Assembly (NCBI GenBank): GCA_036583965.1 | Contig: JAZBQD010000014.1 | Span: forward strand, 54,441,626-54,505,625 | DNA length: 64,000 bases | Direction: 5' to 3' | Source: Prunella strophiata | Taxonomy: Eukaryota; Chordata; Aves; Passeriformes; Prunellidae | In this document: piece after piece, positions 49,375-61,949 of the stretch | How positions within the stretch are numbered: the stretch's first letter is position 1 | Layout: each line of letters begins with the position of its first letter | Translations under genes and position numbers: made by a program | Notes under the pieces: model-generated | The model's input: only the letters and a program-made list of their open reading frames with translations | Database searches by the model: none | Told to the model about the DNA's origin: nothing

Positions 49375-51032
49375 AACATGTCTCCCAGAAGCTGCAGTGA
49401 TCTGATGCATTTTTTTTCCATCAGTAAAATAAAAAAATGCAGCATCTACTTATGCTATGAATGAAATGGTGATCACATTGTTTTCTAAAAGGTGCTTGTT
49501 CCTCTATTATTAAACTTGTCATATATAGAAATTTCTGTTGCGTAAAACATAATGAAGAGGCTGCTAGGAGTCCTGGATCTTGGAAAGCTGTGTGGTGAAA
49601 TAATTGGGCAAGAAAGTTTATGTGCATCTTCTCATCTTTATGCATAGATCAATACAGCATATTTAAACATTTAAAACCGTATAAAAAAGCTTGCAATGCC
49701 AAATTGTGATGCAAAATTATTAACTGACAGTATAGAGATGTAAAAATATATGTGTAGAAGGCTCTCTTGATTTATAAGGAAGCTCTGCTTCACAGAGGAT
49801 TTCACTGGGACAGGACCAGTTAAATTAGTAAGTTTGAAAACTTTTAAAACATGGCTTTCTAACAGTAGGTTTTCAGAGACAGAACATCCAGATGGCATTC
49901 AGAAAACACTATGATGAATCAAGCCTTTAGAATGCAATATCCCATCACATTATCAGATACAGCAATTTTTGCCAACACCTGGTAATCATCAAATTATTTT
50001 TGCAGTAGAGCCATTAAATAGACTAAATAGAAACTGTGGGATACTGGTTAACAAGTTCCTTCAGCTGCAGAGAACGTCTGGTTTTCTTTTCTTCCGAAAT
50101 TTATAAATCACAACACACAAACCCACCTGAATATTTTTGAAAGAAAATACTTCACAAGAATTATTTAACAGAATAATCTACTGAAGGACAAAATTTTAGG
50201 GGGAAAAATTGTTTTTTGCAGAAGCATATTTCAGGTGAATATTTCTGAACATAAATAGGAAGCAAGTAAGAAGTTAGTTCTTGCTTATATTTATGCTTCT
50301 TAAAAAATGTCCCTTTGACTTTAAAATTTCCTTATTAATTTTTCAATTGTGATCTATATGAGCACAATAATTTATGAGAGTATTTCTATCAAATGCAAAA
50401 GAGTAAATAAGGTTTTGTACTGATATGAAAAAGGTTTTTTACCCTTGTCAAGTGTTGTGTCATATGAAATAGTTTAAATTAATATTTTAATTTACTGTCT
50501 TTATAATTTTGTATAAAAATTAACTGAATATGATTTAGATCTCTTTTTATGGAATTTTATTTTAACCCTCTTTGTTAAAAATAGCCTATTTCAGGTCAGA
50601 TTGATACTTTTATTATAGTCACACAGTGTATAGAATACTTGTGGACAAAACTACTTGATATTGTGGATTTTCTCAGTGTCTCATAATTGGATGTGAATTT
50701 CAGCTCTCAGAACTTTATCAAGATACCAGTTTTCCATTATAGAAAAATAATTGCTGCTGTCAAGTACTAAATTGCACCTCAGTTTGTAGACAAAATACAG
50801 ATAGCAATTTTATTTCCATCATATGAGACTACACAGACCCCATTTCCAGACCATCTGAGCAGGGTGCTCTCCCATCAGGGTAGACACAACCTGAACCATC
50901 CAGTATGTATGTGTTGGAATGCAAATGGCTCCAGGCAAGTCCTCCATAGAGTCTCCAAATCTAGTATATTCTCTGGACAGAGCAAATGTAATAGAAATAT
51001 GATAAGAGGCAAAGAAGGAAGTGTGGACAGAA
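49375..51032. other. Unique AT-rich DNA, no gene recognised
   Basis: No coding gene is recognised. The longest frame in the window (minus strand, 50819-51226, 135 codons) begins here. It runs through the A/C tract that follows, which supplies its run of Phe, Gly, Trp and Cys codons, and it is not supported as a gene. Confidence 0.45.
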
Positions 51033-51103
51033 AAAACCCAAAACAAACCAAAACCAAAACAAAACCAGAAATAAAAACAACCCAAAGCCCTAAAAACCCA
51101 GCC
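51033..51103 (+). repeat. A/C-rich low-complexity tract
   Basis: CCAAAACAAACC-type sequence with very few G or T. It resembles 30216-30308 in composition but has no shared unit. Confidence 0.75.
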
Positions 51104-53209
51104 AGGCATTACCAAGATAAACATGTGGTTGTGTTTTCTTTTCAGTGTCCTGGAAGAGTAAACAGAGTATGCATATTCTTTTAACAGCTTCCTGCTACTT
51201 AAAATTGATTTACTTGAAGGAGACAATCAACTATTATTTTTTCTTATTAAACCAGATTTAACTAACACTCATGAATTCTTTCCTTCCCTTTATGTCCAGG
51301 TATCCTTCCCTTTTTCTTAGACACAGATTTCTCAGTGAACAGGAGATCCTACATTTTGTCAAATCTTTTCCAGCTACACCTTTTTTTTTTTTGCAAGCTG
51401 TGGGATATAAATACACATAAATCTTGAATCTGAGAGGATAAATTTGGCCCACAGTGCAAAAAAAGTATTATGGTTTGACATAGTACTACGACTGTTGTTT
51501 TTTGGGGTTTATTTCTAGTTGGAGATTACAGCAAAGGAATACCTTATTAAGCATGAGTTATTCCATACTTACTGTTAATCTGAGGTTTTTTCATTTGCTT
51601 TTTAAATTAACACACTTTCAGAGGACCTTTGTTCTCCACAAAATAAGCATCCATTCCTTTAATATGTCAGCAGCCATTAGGTTTTTATTTCTCTTCCTTT
51701 CAATTAACTATGCTGTAACTGAAATCAGTTGAATAATTCCCATAATTAAATGTAATTCTACCTGTAAGGTGATTGAATTTAAGACAGGCACTATTTATAG
51801 ACATTTAATACATTTTTTCTTTGAACAAAAGGAATCAATCTATAAATTCCACTTTTCTCAACTGATTATTAAAGGAATTTAGATGTAATACTAAGGAAAA
51901 TATCTAAAGTTTAACACTGCATAGATTGCATACAACCATAAATCTTTGGGATAGAGATTGAGCTAAAAAAGAAGTAACAGAGTTAAAAATATACTAAAAA
52001 GAGTATAATCAGATACTGACAAATAATATAAGGTACCCTCATATACCTTACTTCAGTTATTTAATTCAGTTATTTAATTCAACTTTTAAAATTCATCTCA
52101 AGTTAGCATATTAGAAACGTAATGCATCTGTTTGCTTTCTAGCCCACTGCTATAATGATTAAAACATTAGGCATGCAGAATTTTTCTTCTTGACAGAAGA
52201 CTTATACATGATTATTTTAAACAGTCTGGAAGTAGTACTTCCCTTTACAGAAGAGTAAGAAAAAATATGGCAGGTATGATTAAATACAAAGAGATGTAGA
52301 ATTCCAGGTATGTGTTTCTAGCTCTCTTCTAATTGAGGTAACGAAAAAAAGAATCATCTTGAATCAGATAGTGACAAATATTTGCCACCAACTTCAAATG
52401 AGCTAGATAACATATCCATAGGAATAACATAATATTTCAATTTATGTAGATGCTAAGGAAGTCTATGCAGATTATTAATTCTCAAATTGTTAATTTATAC
52501 TTTTAGAAGGTTAGGAATTGCCCACTTCCCTCATATTATACTGCTACTCAACTGGAAGAATTTCATCTTCCTCTGCAGCATCTGGAGCTAACTGCTGCTA
52601 GACAGAATGTTGGACTGGCAGGGCACTGATTTGTTCTGCTGTAGCCACTAATATGTTCAAATACCATTGGCTAAAATATACAAGCAATCAATTCAAGAAA
52701 ACAGCTGAAGAAAATAATTACTGCAAATAGACTGACTGGAAGAAAAAACCTTTAAATAAGTATTTATATGCTCTGTTGCCTGTTAGTCCCTAATCTGACT
52801 GAGAAGTGAGTGGCCCAATGTATAATTAAAAAAAAGAGAGGAGGTATGGTAACAAACAATATTGCAGCATGTTTAATTTATGTCTTTGAATCATTAAAAA
52901 CACAATATTGCACCTGGTGTTTATTTCAACCAAGACTGAAAATCCTCCACCTACTTTCTTTGCTGTTTCAGTTATGCAGCTGACTGATTCTTAAATTTTA
53001 GAAGATCAATCACTGAGATATTGATTTAAAAGAGGTATAAAAATCAAAGCTGAATGAACATATCTGACTTGTTCATAATGCATGGTCAGTGTTGGGGAAG
53101 AAAAATTGTGAAATAACGTGGTGGTGGAGAAACACTTGGACTGTGACTTGAATAAAAGAGATTACGTTGGCAACAAATCAATGATAGAGCGACGCATTCC
53201 ATTTCATAC
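51104..53209. other. Unique AT-rich DNA, no gene recognised
   Basis: An exact 13-bp tandem duplication lies at 52052-52077. No gene or transposon is recognised. Confidence 0.5.
52052..52077 (+). repeat. Exact 13-bp tandem duplication
   Basis: TTCAGTTATTTAA occurs twice head to tail. Confidence 0.9.
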
Positions 53210-53309
53210 CTTTTGCAGTAGACAGATGCAGAAAGGTAGTGTGGATGATACAATCCCATCAACATTCCATTTTCTAAGCTGGGCACAGGAATAAAATGCA
53301 CTGCAGGCT
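53210..53309 (-). other. Exon-like open segment on minus strand, 100 nt, strong splice signals
   Basis: On the minus strand GTAATTTTCTTTCAG (acceptor-like) precedes the segment and GTATGAAATGG follows GCAAAAG (donor-like). It holds two leading bases, 32 open codons and two trailing bases. The peptide starts PAVHFIPVPSLENGM and has a balanced composition that looks more protein-like than most frames here. It lies in a minus-strand frame open over 53086-53391 (101 codons). I recognise no family, and the other exon-like segments here do not join it in a consistent phase. A real exon of a gene with very long introns is possible; chance is also possible. Confidence 0.2.
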
Positions 53310-54177
53310 CTGAAAGAAAATTACTATGTTTAGATATAGAACTGCAATAGTTATCTATCTTCAAAACCAAGATTTGTTTGGAATTGTACACTGCTGCCCA
53401 CTACATTTGATGAAGATGTATTTTCACAGCAGAAAGATAGTACAATAGTAAAATACTTGCCAGAATTAATTACCTACAGAAAATAAGAAATGGCCCACTT
53501 CACTAGCAGGCTACATTTCTTCATTAAACAGGAAAAATGTCAGACTGTTTTTTCTTTGTAATATTCCTTCTTTTTCATTACTGTCACTCTAGCTCTTTAA
53601 AATTTTGTAGCAAGATAAACTTTGAGCAGGATTTTATGCAAAAAGTAAGAAATTAAGTTAGAAATGAGGCAATAAACCATGAACAAACACATGACCAATT
53701 CCTGCCCTAAAGACATCTTCACCCACTCTGGATCCACAAGTGGGGAAATAAGAATAATCTGAGTGACAGAAGGAGGAAAAATAGAAAGGTTTGGTCTCAT
53801 TTAAGTTTGTTGCTGTCCCTGTCAAAGGGACTGCAGTAAATAAAAATGTAAGAATATGACTGAGAGCGTATCTGCCATAAGTGACTGTAAATTTACTATT
53901 TAAAGCACAATATTCTGAATAGAGAGATAAGAAATTCAACAAATCGATTTTTTTTCTCTTTGATAGAGGAAGATTTCTTACATGGCTTAGAGCATTGCAG
54001 AGAAATTAGCAATAATTAATCTCATCTAATCTAATCTCATTGCAAATAATACATGCCAAATAGTTTGAGAAATGTTCAACAGCTAGATATCTAAAAGGAA
54101 GAGCTGACTTACATGTTTTCTTTACTTTGGTAAATGAGCAGAAATGTCTAGAAATGAAATGAAAGTATTTTCCATAT

Positions 54178-54202
54178 CAAAGAAAGAAAGAAAGAAAGAA
54201 AA
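54178..54202 (+). repeat. (AAAG)n short microsatellite
   Basis: About six AAAG units without interruption. Confidence 0.9.
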
Positions 54203-54383
54203 CAGTCTCCTGAAATCCTGTGTACTCCAAGGATTTCCTTAACACAGAGTGGTAAGCATATGGGAAGTCTTTACTGCAAAAATGAATCTGAGGTGAGCTT
54301 GCAGAATCTCTGCTAAAACATGTTTTAGAGATGAATTGAGGAGTTATATATATATATTAATATACCATTAAAGAAAAGTCTGT

Positions 54384-54464
54384 TTTGTGGTTTTTTTGGA
54401 GTCATGTGATTTTTTTGGTTTTGTTGGTGTTTAGTTTTTGTTTGGGATTTTTGGTTTTCTTTCG
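54384..54464 (-). repeat. T/G-rich low-complexity tract (A/C-rich on the minus strand)
   Basis: TTTTTGG- and TTTTGTTGG-like sequence without a regular unit. Same composition class as the tracts at 30216, 42227, 51033, 59486 and 61003. Confidence 0.7.
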
Positions 54465-57199
54465 TGATATGTGTGTGTCTGTTTTTCCTTTTTTTTCTTG
54501 AGCAAGAGGAAAGGAAAGAAAATTTCTCAATTAGTAGAAATAATAGCTTGGAGTGAAGACATGGCACACAACCTAATTTCATTGTGACCTAAAGGCAGTA
54601 GCATCTGGAGAATACCTTTTCTATCAGAGATATTTCCTCTCAGAGACTTATAACCTTGAATGGTAAAGGAAAAATCTGCCATGAAGCTTCAGTTGAGCTA
54701 AAATGGTTTTTAATATTCATTGTCTGTTTTCCAAAGAACAGACATCAGTATTTTTCCCTGATTTTAGGAAATACTGTAGTGATGTCTTTGACAAAATACA
54801 AACCAAGAGATTTAAAACTTTGCTGCATTTTGCTACTTCTGATTTACACTGTCTATAACAAGAAGAAAATAACTCCTATGAAATTACAGACATTTTTACT
54901 TAACACATTTTTACATAATGTGGGGAAAAATCTTCATTTCTAAGCAGTGCATATATCAAATACAGTACCATAAAATTCTTGCAGTTCAGTAGTTTTTAGC
55001 TATATCACTCTAAACTGAAATTTCTCAAAAGGAAAGAAAGACAGTGTTCCTGTAAAATTGAGGCTTTTCAGTTCAGGTAGAGAAATCCCAAAATCAAAAA
55101 CTTTCCTTGAGACTTTTCTATTTTCTAATGATGTGGGCATCTCAGCTAGTGGGAGAACAGCTTCTGATGCCGCACATTGCTGGATGAGCTTCCAAGTGGC
55201 TACACGCCAGGTACAGGAAGAAGCTTACAAAATAATAAAAAATAAATAATAAAGTAGCCTAGGCAGCTCATATGCTTGAAGCTGAAACACAGACTTGTAA
55301 TGAGAAAATGTCAGACAAACCTAACTACAGGCATCACCACTTGTGTAGTCAGAAAGAATAAGAATATAAATGACAGCTGCTACAACCAGAAATCATTCCC
55401 TATTGAATAACATTATATAACACTGCTTATTATTTCTTCTTCACATGGAACTCGGTATAAAAATTTGGCTGACATTTTCTGTATTATTAAATTTGACAGT
55501 TTGCAGGGACTGTCGATGAGTAAACCCTATATTTGCTCACAACTCCATACTGGGATCTGAAACAGGATTGACAGCCTTAGCCTGAGAAGTAGGGGCTACA
55601 CAATGATGAAGTGTTGATTGTACTTTGGTAACAACTGGGAAAATCTGCCATTCTTCAGGAAGTCCTTGTGCTATAATGTCTTTTTTTTTCCTCCATCTAT
55701 AAATCAAGTCCTCACAGAACTAGTCAAGGCAGAAAAACCTCTAGACCTGCTTTGCTGAGAACTGTGTAAACCTCACATGATACAACAACAGAGGGAAAAA
55801 TTCCCTCTTGGCCCTTTAAAATCTTTGAAGTGTTTTAACACTGACACTATAAAAAAAAGAAATGTTGTCATGTTTTTTAACAAGAAATATGACCACTCTG
55901 GACTTTTGATAATCTAACTAAATAAAAAATAACCAAGAAGAAAATTGGTAAGGATAGTCTAATAACTATTGTTATAATTTTCATCTTGTTCCACCAGGTA
56001 GCTCTTTCCCTGTCATTGCAGCAACTTCCACCCTACTTACATACTGCATCTTTTTTAATTTTTTTATTCCTGGTACATGCTAATTTTATAACTTTTCTGG
56101 TTTACATCCTATTAACTGTTAGATATATACAAAGCATATTTAAAAATTAAGATGTGCTGGATTTTTTTAACTATTAATATTGACTTATTTATTGCAAGTA
56201 GAAAAAAATTATAAATAGTTAACTATATTTAACTAAATTTATATTTTACTGTAGGTAATTTAGAAAATATACACAGGGCTCTTCCTACAGTCAAAATGCT
56301 TGATCAAAAAAAACACTTTTCTCATTTATCTGTTATTATTTTTGTGTATTCTCCAATTTTTATTTGATTGCATTTACCTTTTCTGCTGTGAAACACTATC
56401 TGACATTCAGGGCAACACAGAGAAAAATATTAAAAAATACTGTTCAGAAGGGCTTTAGCAATTAACTAATGGTTTCCCCCTGCTCTTCTGCTGACAGAAG
56501 TAGCAATGCCAACAGTTGGGAAAAAAGTGCTAAGAGTAGGACTGAAGTCCTTGAAAGTTATAGTTCTCAAACTTGTAAGTGAAAAATGGATTGGACTATA
56601 TTGGAATTCAATGCAGTATCCTAAATAACATGCAACTACTTTGCATTTCAAGGATGTCTCTGTTGGGGACATGAAGGTGCATGCAAGCATTTATCACATG
56701 GACAGGAAGAGTAAACCTTTGGAACAATGAAAACAGCCAAATCCTTTCAAGAGCTCATATTTTTAAGGTACACTAGCCTCTCTATGAGTGAGAGGGAAGT
56801 GCAAAAGAGAGAGGGAAATACACTAGGGAGTCAGGGACAGACTGACTGAGACCAGAAGAGAAGGCAAAAGTGAGACCTCTTTGAGGACAAGAAAAGAAAA
56901 ATCCATTGCCAATGACATAGAAATAGCCAAAGTTTCAGATAAGGCCATGTGTCATAGCACTCTGCATCACATTTGCTGAACTCTTAAGCTCCTGATTACC
57001 ACAGCTGAATCTGATCAAACAAAAGATAAGGGAAATGAGGAACAGGTCTGCAGAAGTCCACAGAGAGTGGGGCATCAACTGGAAAAGTTAAGGGAAAAAG
57101 TACTTAAAATCTTAACCCATTCTGGATTAGTCACCTTGAATTTTCCCTGAAGAGAAGTGGCTTAGTCCTCTCTTCCACAAGGCAAGATAGATTTTACTA

Positions 57200-57860
57200 A
57201 AAAATGGCTAAATGGGAGGTTGCTGTGTAAGACCACAGCACTGAGAGCATTCAGCCTCTACAGCCTTCAGATTACTGCTCCATACAGTGCTGAGCAATCC
57301 AGCCACCCTCTGCTCTGTACTGAAAAGACCCCACCAAAAGAATATATTCAGTCCCATGTCTGTGCTGAATGTCAAGTGGCTGGAGATTCACAAGATGTGG
57401 GTGTCTAGAAATGTGTGACTTCTGACAGTAAAAGTCCTTTGCTGATTTGCATCAGAGAAACAGATACACACCTGGGCACTGAGAGGAAGCTGTGGTAAGA
57501 GGGGTTGAGACCTCCTGCTACAGGGAAGCAAGAATGGCAGCAGCCTCTGGGGGAATAGTGGCTAGAGGCTGAAGATGAGGCAGGTACAGCAGTGAAAACC
57601 TGTGTGGAAGAACAGTGGGATGAACACAGCTCACAGACCTCCCCTTCTGAAAGCAGCATGACTGGGTACAGACAACAATTGCAGCCCAGAGAACAAACAG
57701 GAATTAGAAGCTGTGCACAGTGGTAGACATATAATCTTATGGGGTTTACAGAGTCATGTGGGTGTTGCCATGGACAGATAGAGGGACAGGTCCTGGACAG
57801 GAAGGTCCCACTCTTAGTTCCTGGCTCCCTGTCCCTTCAGGAGCAACACCTGTCTTGGCA
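57200..57860. other. GC-richer block of unknown nature
   Basis: About 650 bp visibly richer in G+C than the flanks. On the minus strand a 46-nt segment (57472-57517) is preceded by TTCTTGCTTCCCTGTAG (strong acceptor) and followed by a donor-like CCCAG/GTGTGT, and is open within an 84-codon frame (57405-57659). On the plus strand a CCTGTCCCTTCAG acceptor-like site lies near 57840. No repeat or protein family is recognised. It could be an exon cluster of a non-coding transcript, a regulatory element or an old retroviral fragment. Confidence 0.25.
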
Positions 57861-59485
57861 ATACTCTGACATTGGCATTAACATGATGGAAAGGTAAAGA
57901 TGTAAAAAAGGGAAGGATGAGAAAGTGCAGAATGAGGAAGCAAGAGGTGTTGGTATGGAGAGAGTATAAAGAAAAAATGTAAGGGTGAAAAGAGGAAATT
58001 TTCAGAAAAAGACAAAAAGAGATAATAAAGTTTTGATTAGTTCATTTAGCATGTTATGTAGCATGTTATGAATGCAAGATGCTGTTCTCTTAACAAACTG
58101 CTGATCTGATATAGCAGCAAGGCTGAAAGCTGAAGATATGACAGGTAACAAGCACTTCATTTTAAACATGTCACTGAATGGAAGAGTCAATTTATGCACT
58201 CTTAAATGTAATTTCTCATATAAATAAAAATAACTTTTGAGTTTATGTCTGAATATATTACTCTTGACTTGTGCTCAAACTTCCTTTTCAGTGTCAGCTG
58301 TGACCATACACTTCTTTACCTCTCATATGGAAGCAAGTTGCATAGTAAAGGAGGTTATGATTTTATTAGGTCTTATCTAAATATAAAGAGGATTTTAAAA
58401 CAGTTCCATGGCTTTTATTTGTAAAATAAATAAACTAGACAGGCATCCAGGATGTCAAATTATTATACACAGACTCACAGCAATATTTGATTATTAATCT
58501 TTGCCACAACAAATCAAATTTCTCTGCAGATAGTCATTTGTGTTGTTGCAAATATATATTCTGGCTTGACTTAATAATCACAGATGTGTTATTTCTTTAT
58601 CCAGAATTTCAACTTGTGTATATTTATTCTGAAAAGGCATGAACTGTACAAGGCATTTAGCTTAGACTAATTTGAAAGGTATCAACTGTTTAAATGACAT
58701 TTTCACCTTCAGCAAATACATCTTTGCCAGCCAGGAATAGTGATGCTATCATGCTGCAGGCAATCTATGATACAGTCATGTCACAAATAGGTGTCAACTC
58801 GTATTACATTCTCAAGTATAAATTCCACTTATCAGTTCCCACATAGTTGCAGATGTTTTAACAATTCCATTTTACCATGATTACACTAAGGCTCAACCTG
58901 AAATGCTTTATGATATATTTGTAGGACCTACTGTAGATTACCAGATTTGGGAGCACTATCTGTATTTTGTAGCCACCTGGAAATTTTTATTTCCAAAATA
59001 TATTGAATTTACTAGTAATATATTGTCCAAATACCTGGATAAATGAGAGTGATAATTTGTTATGTTTCTTTAGATTCTGGTTTACTTCATTATAAACAAA
59101 TAAGTTGTTATTTGAAATTCAGATATGACTTCTCCTTTTCTGAAATATTAATTTCAGGAGAATTTATCAGTCAACTCATGCTATGATGATTAGTAAAGTT
59201 TCTGGCTAATTCCAAACCCCATACAACTTATTAGCAATATTTTTTAGAAACAATTATTTTGGAAAATAAAAGAGAGCTCATATATCCATTCTATAAGGTG
59301 AAAAGAAACAATAAAAAGTGATAAACTCCATTCTTCTCACAGGATGCAACTTGCTTGACCCTTTCCTGAACAATCTCTACAGTAGCTGTTATTTATTACT
59401 TAGTAATCTAATAGTGGTGTCACATGAAACAACCAAGAATTTTATTATTTTGAGGTGACTGAATGCAACTTTTCCACAGAGCAGA
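57861..59485. other. Unique AT-rich DNA, no gene recognised
   Basis: Contains an exact 12-bp tandem duplication (TAGCATGTTATG twice, 58047-58070). Nothing else is recognised. Confidence 0.5.
58047..58070 (+). repeat. Exact 12-bp tandem duplication
   Basis: TAGCATGTTATG occurs twice head to tail. Confidence 0.9.
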
Positions 59486-59577
59486 CAAATAATAAACAAT
59501 AAAACAAAACAAACACCCCCCTATGCCCCCATCCCCACCACCTCCCCAACTACAAAACAAACACAAAAGAAAAAACA
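59486..59577 (+). repeat. A/C-rich low-complexity tract
   Basis: AAACAATAAAACAAAACAAA, then a C-rich CACCCCCC...CCCCATCCCCACCACC stretch, then CAAAACAAACAC. It contains almost no G. The short frames on both strands here are its products. Confidence 0.8.
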
Positions 59578-61002
59578 TGTCTTTGGTCAGTGCATCCTCT
59601 TCTGAACAACAGTGTAGCCACTCAAACAAGAATCTTAATTCAATGGGCCAGCAGACAAAAAGTTTGTGTTGTTTTGAGTTATTTTTAAATATTTTTTTGT
59701 GGAGAAAACCCCTCATCTGATAGGTTCATCTAAATCTGTAGGCATTTCATATTTTGACTGAATGAAAAGAAAAATGCTATTTGGAATAAGGAGCAAGACC
59801 CCTACTTGGCCTGAAGGGACTGCTCCTCTCCTCATGTTTCTGCCTTGCCTTTTTATTGCCCCTGACCCAGCACAGGCATAGAGACACACAAAGCAGCACA
59901 AATTGACATTAATCCCTCTCACTATCTATGAGAACCAGAGGGAAAAAAAAAAAGTCACTTAAATAGTATCACTCTTCATAGGTAGTAAAGTAGCTTGAGT
60001 GTAGTAAAAAGTGTGTCATCGCTTTCAAGACGGTCAGTGTCACCTCCAGGATGATTCTAGGTCATGGCTGTTTGAGGAGAGTGAGAAAACTTGAGGGATA
60101 TTGCTGAACCAATACTTCTGCATCTTCTACCATCAAATGAGAATACTCAAGAAATTACATCTTTGCAATATGTGCAGATACTGTCAGTAGAATCCAGTGT
60201 TTCACAAAAGAAAAATGAGCTCCACACTTACAAAGCTGCAGCACGATATATAACATGTTTCTATAATGTACCATGACTGTCATTAATACTTTATTACTCA
60301 ACATTGTATTTTTCATGTCACAATGATTATATGGCCTTGAAAAAAATTGCCTCATTTTAGTTAACTTTAAAAATACTCATCATTACTTGTTAGAACAAAA
60401 CATTGATGATCACCTGCATCTAAGTTTTAGAGAGTTCTATAATTAGTAATATCAAATATGATTAATATGATTAGCACTAACTGGTATCAATTGTTCATAT
60501 AGTATATAGTAAAATTATTGCGTGCTAAATCAGACATCTTTAATGATCAGAGAAGTTAAATTTATACTAGAACTCAGGACTGAAGTTTTAGATAAAAAAT
60601 GAAACTAATAGCAGTGAAATCTCATACTGTCTCTATTTTCAGAAGGCTTCTTGCTCTAAAAGAAGAAGGGTACAATTATTAGCAGATAATGCTAATTCTT
60701 CCTTTTTTCCCTGAGCGAGGTGACAAATTCCTGAGAGATCAGGACACATCTGCAGTGGAATAGAAAAATAGTCCCTATTACTTTACAGCAACAACTTAGA
60801 TTATAGTTTTAATTCATTCTTCTAAACCCAAAAACCTTCATAAGTCACAGGCTTGAAGTTCCAATATATGGTTTTGCTAATTTATAGTTAACATATTTTC
60901 TCATAATTTAAATTTCCTGCATATATATATTAAATTATCAATCTTGAAAAAAAATATGTAAAATATTGATAGGAAAAAAATATAAAAAAAGAAGACAAAG
61001 CT
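59578..61002. other. Unique AT-rich DNA, no gene recognised
   Basis: No gene, RNA or transposon seen. Frames of 60-70 codons are consistent with chance. Confidence 0.5.
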
Positions 61003-61004
61003 GA

Positions 61005-61037
<33 letters not shown>

Positions 61038-61112
61038 CAAAACAAAACAAAACAAAACAAACAAAACAAAAAAAAAAAAAACAAACCAACAAAAAAACCC
61101 CAGAAAGCCCCA
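61003..61112 (+). repeat. (AAAAC)n pentanucleotide repeat with A-rich tail
   Basis: About ten near-perfect AAAAC units run from roughly 61008 to 61060, then an A run, then ACAAACCAACAAAAAAACCCC. It explains the Phe/Cys/Leu-rich frame on the minus strand at 60901-61113. Confidence 0.92.
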
Positions 61113-61949
61113 ATAAAATATCCAGGCTGTGATTCTCATTTATCTTTTATTATTCAGAAATTCACTAGAAGTCTCTTGGTGCTTTAAGATGAGTTTAATG
61201 TAATTTTCTACTCCCAGAGAGAAAAGTCCTTTTTTCAGGTAGATTTCTTAAGGAAGTAGCAGATTTTCTAATGAAGTAATGGAAGATTTCAGGATGTGAC
61301 TTGCTGCATGAGCTGCATGTGTTTATGTGCAGTTAAGGAAACGTTTCCCCCTGCACTTTTACACTGCACAAGAGCACGTTTACACTGCACAAGAGCAGGG
61401 AGAATGCATCTACTCCCCAGCAGGAGAATGAACTTTTACCATAATAGATACTGGAAGCATGTAAAAGCACTGGAGGCTTGTGATTTCTGACAACAGAGTT
61501 CCCCTCTGCAAATGTTCATTTTAGATGAGCTTCTGACATGGCAATAGATGAGGAGACATTAGGTCTGTTGGGGAGCCTGTCTGCCTGGGCCAGTTGTGCC
61601 TAAGCCCTGTGTGAGGCAGTGAAGAAAGCAAAGGACAATGATACTCAGATGTGCCCTTCTGCAGGGGAAGAAGGCTCCCTAATCCTTCTCTTTTGCAACT
61701 TGCCAAAGATTAACACAGATATATCATGTGAGCATATAGGGAAAATAAAGCTTGCCAGAAGGATGTAAAGAACAAAAAGAAGGACATAAACAGATATATC
61801 AGCTGTAAAAATGAAGTCCAATAAAAATAATTGTCCAATTAAATCTAATGAAATCCAGTAATAAATTGTAATGCTTTCAAGAGAGATGGTGAACTAGTGT
61901 CAAAGGATATAGAAAATACAGAGATATTTAGTACGCTGTTTACCAGAGT
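61113..61949. other. Unique DNA, no gene recognised
   Basis: Holds a 21-bp tandem duplication at 61358-61399. No gene is recognised. Confidence 0.5.
61358..61399 (+). repeat. 21-bp tandem duplication, two copies
   Basis: The unit TTTACACTGCACAAGAGCA plus two bases occurs at 61358-61378 and 61379-61399, with one mismatch (C against G at unit position 20). A recent duplication is likely. Confidence 0.9.

Larger units (their letters stand above)
53310..57199. other. Unique AT-rich DNA with two low-complexity tracts, no gene recognised
   Basis: Contains a short AAAG tract (54178-54202) and a T/G-rich tract (54384-54464). No gene or transposon is recognised. Confidence 0.5.

Noticed and set aside
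50819..51226. Longest open frame in the window, minus strand, 135 codons
   Set aside because: Its hydrophobic Phe/Gly/Trp/Cys run is a translation of the A/C-rich tract at 51033-51103; no domain is visible, and a long antisense frame exists over the same DNA.
60901..61113. Minus-strand frame with a repeating FCFVL pattern
   Set aside because: Product of the AAAAC repeat.
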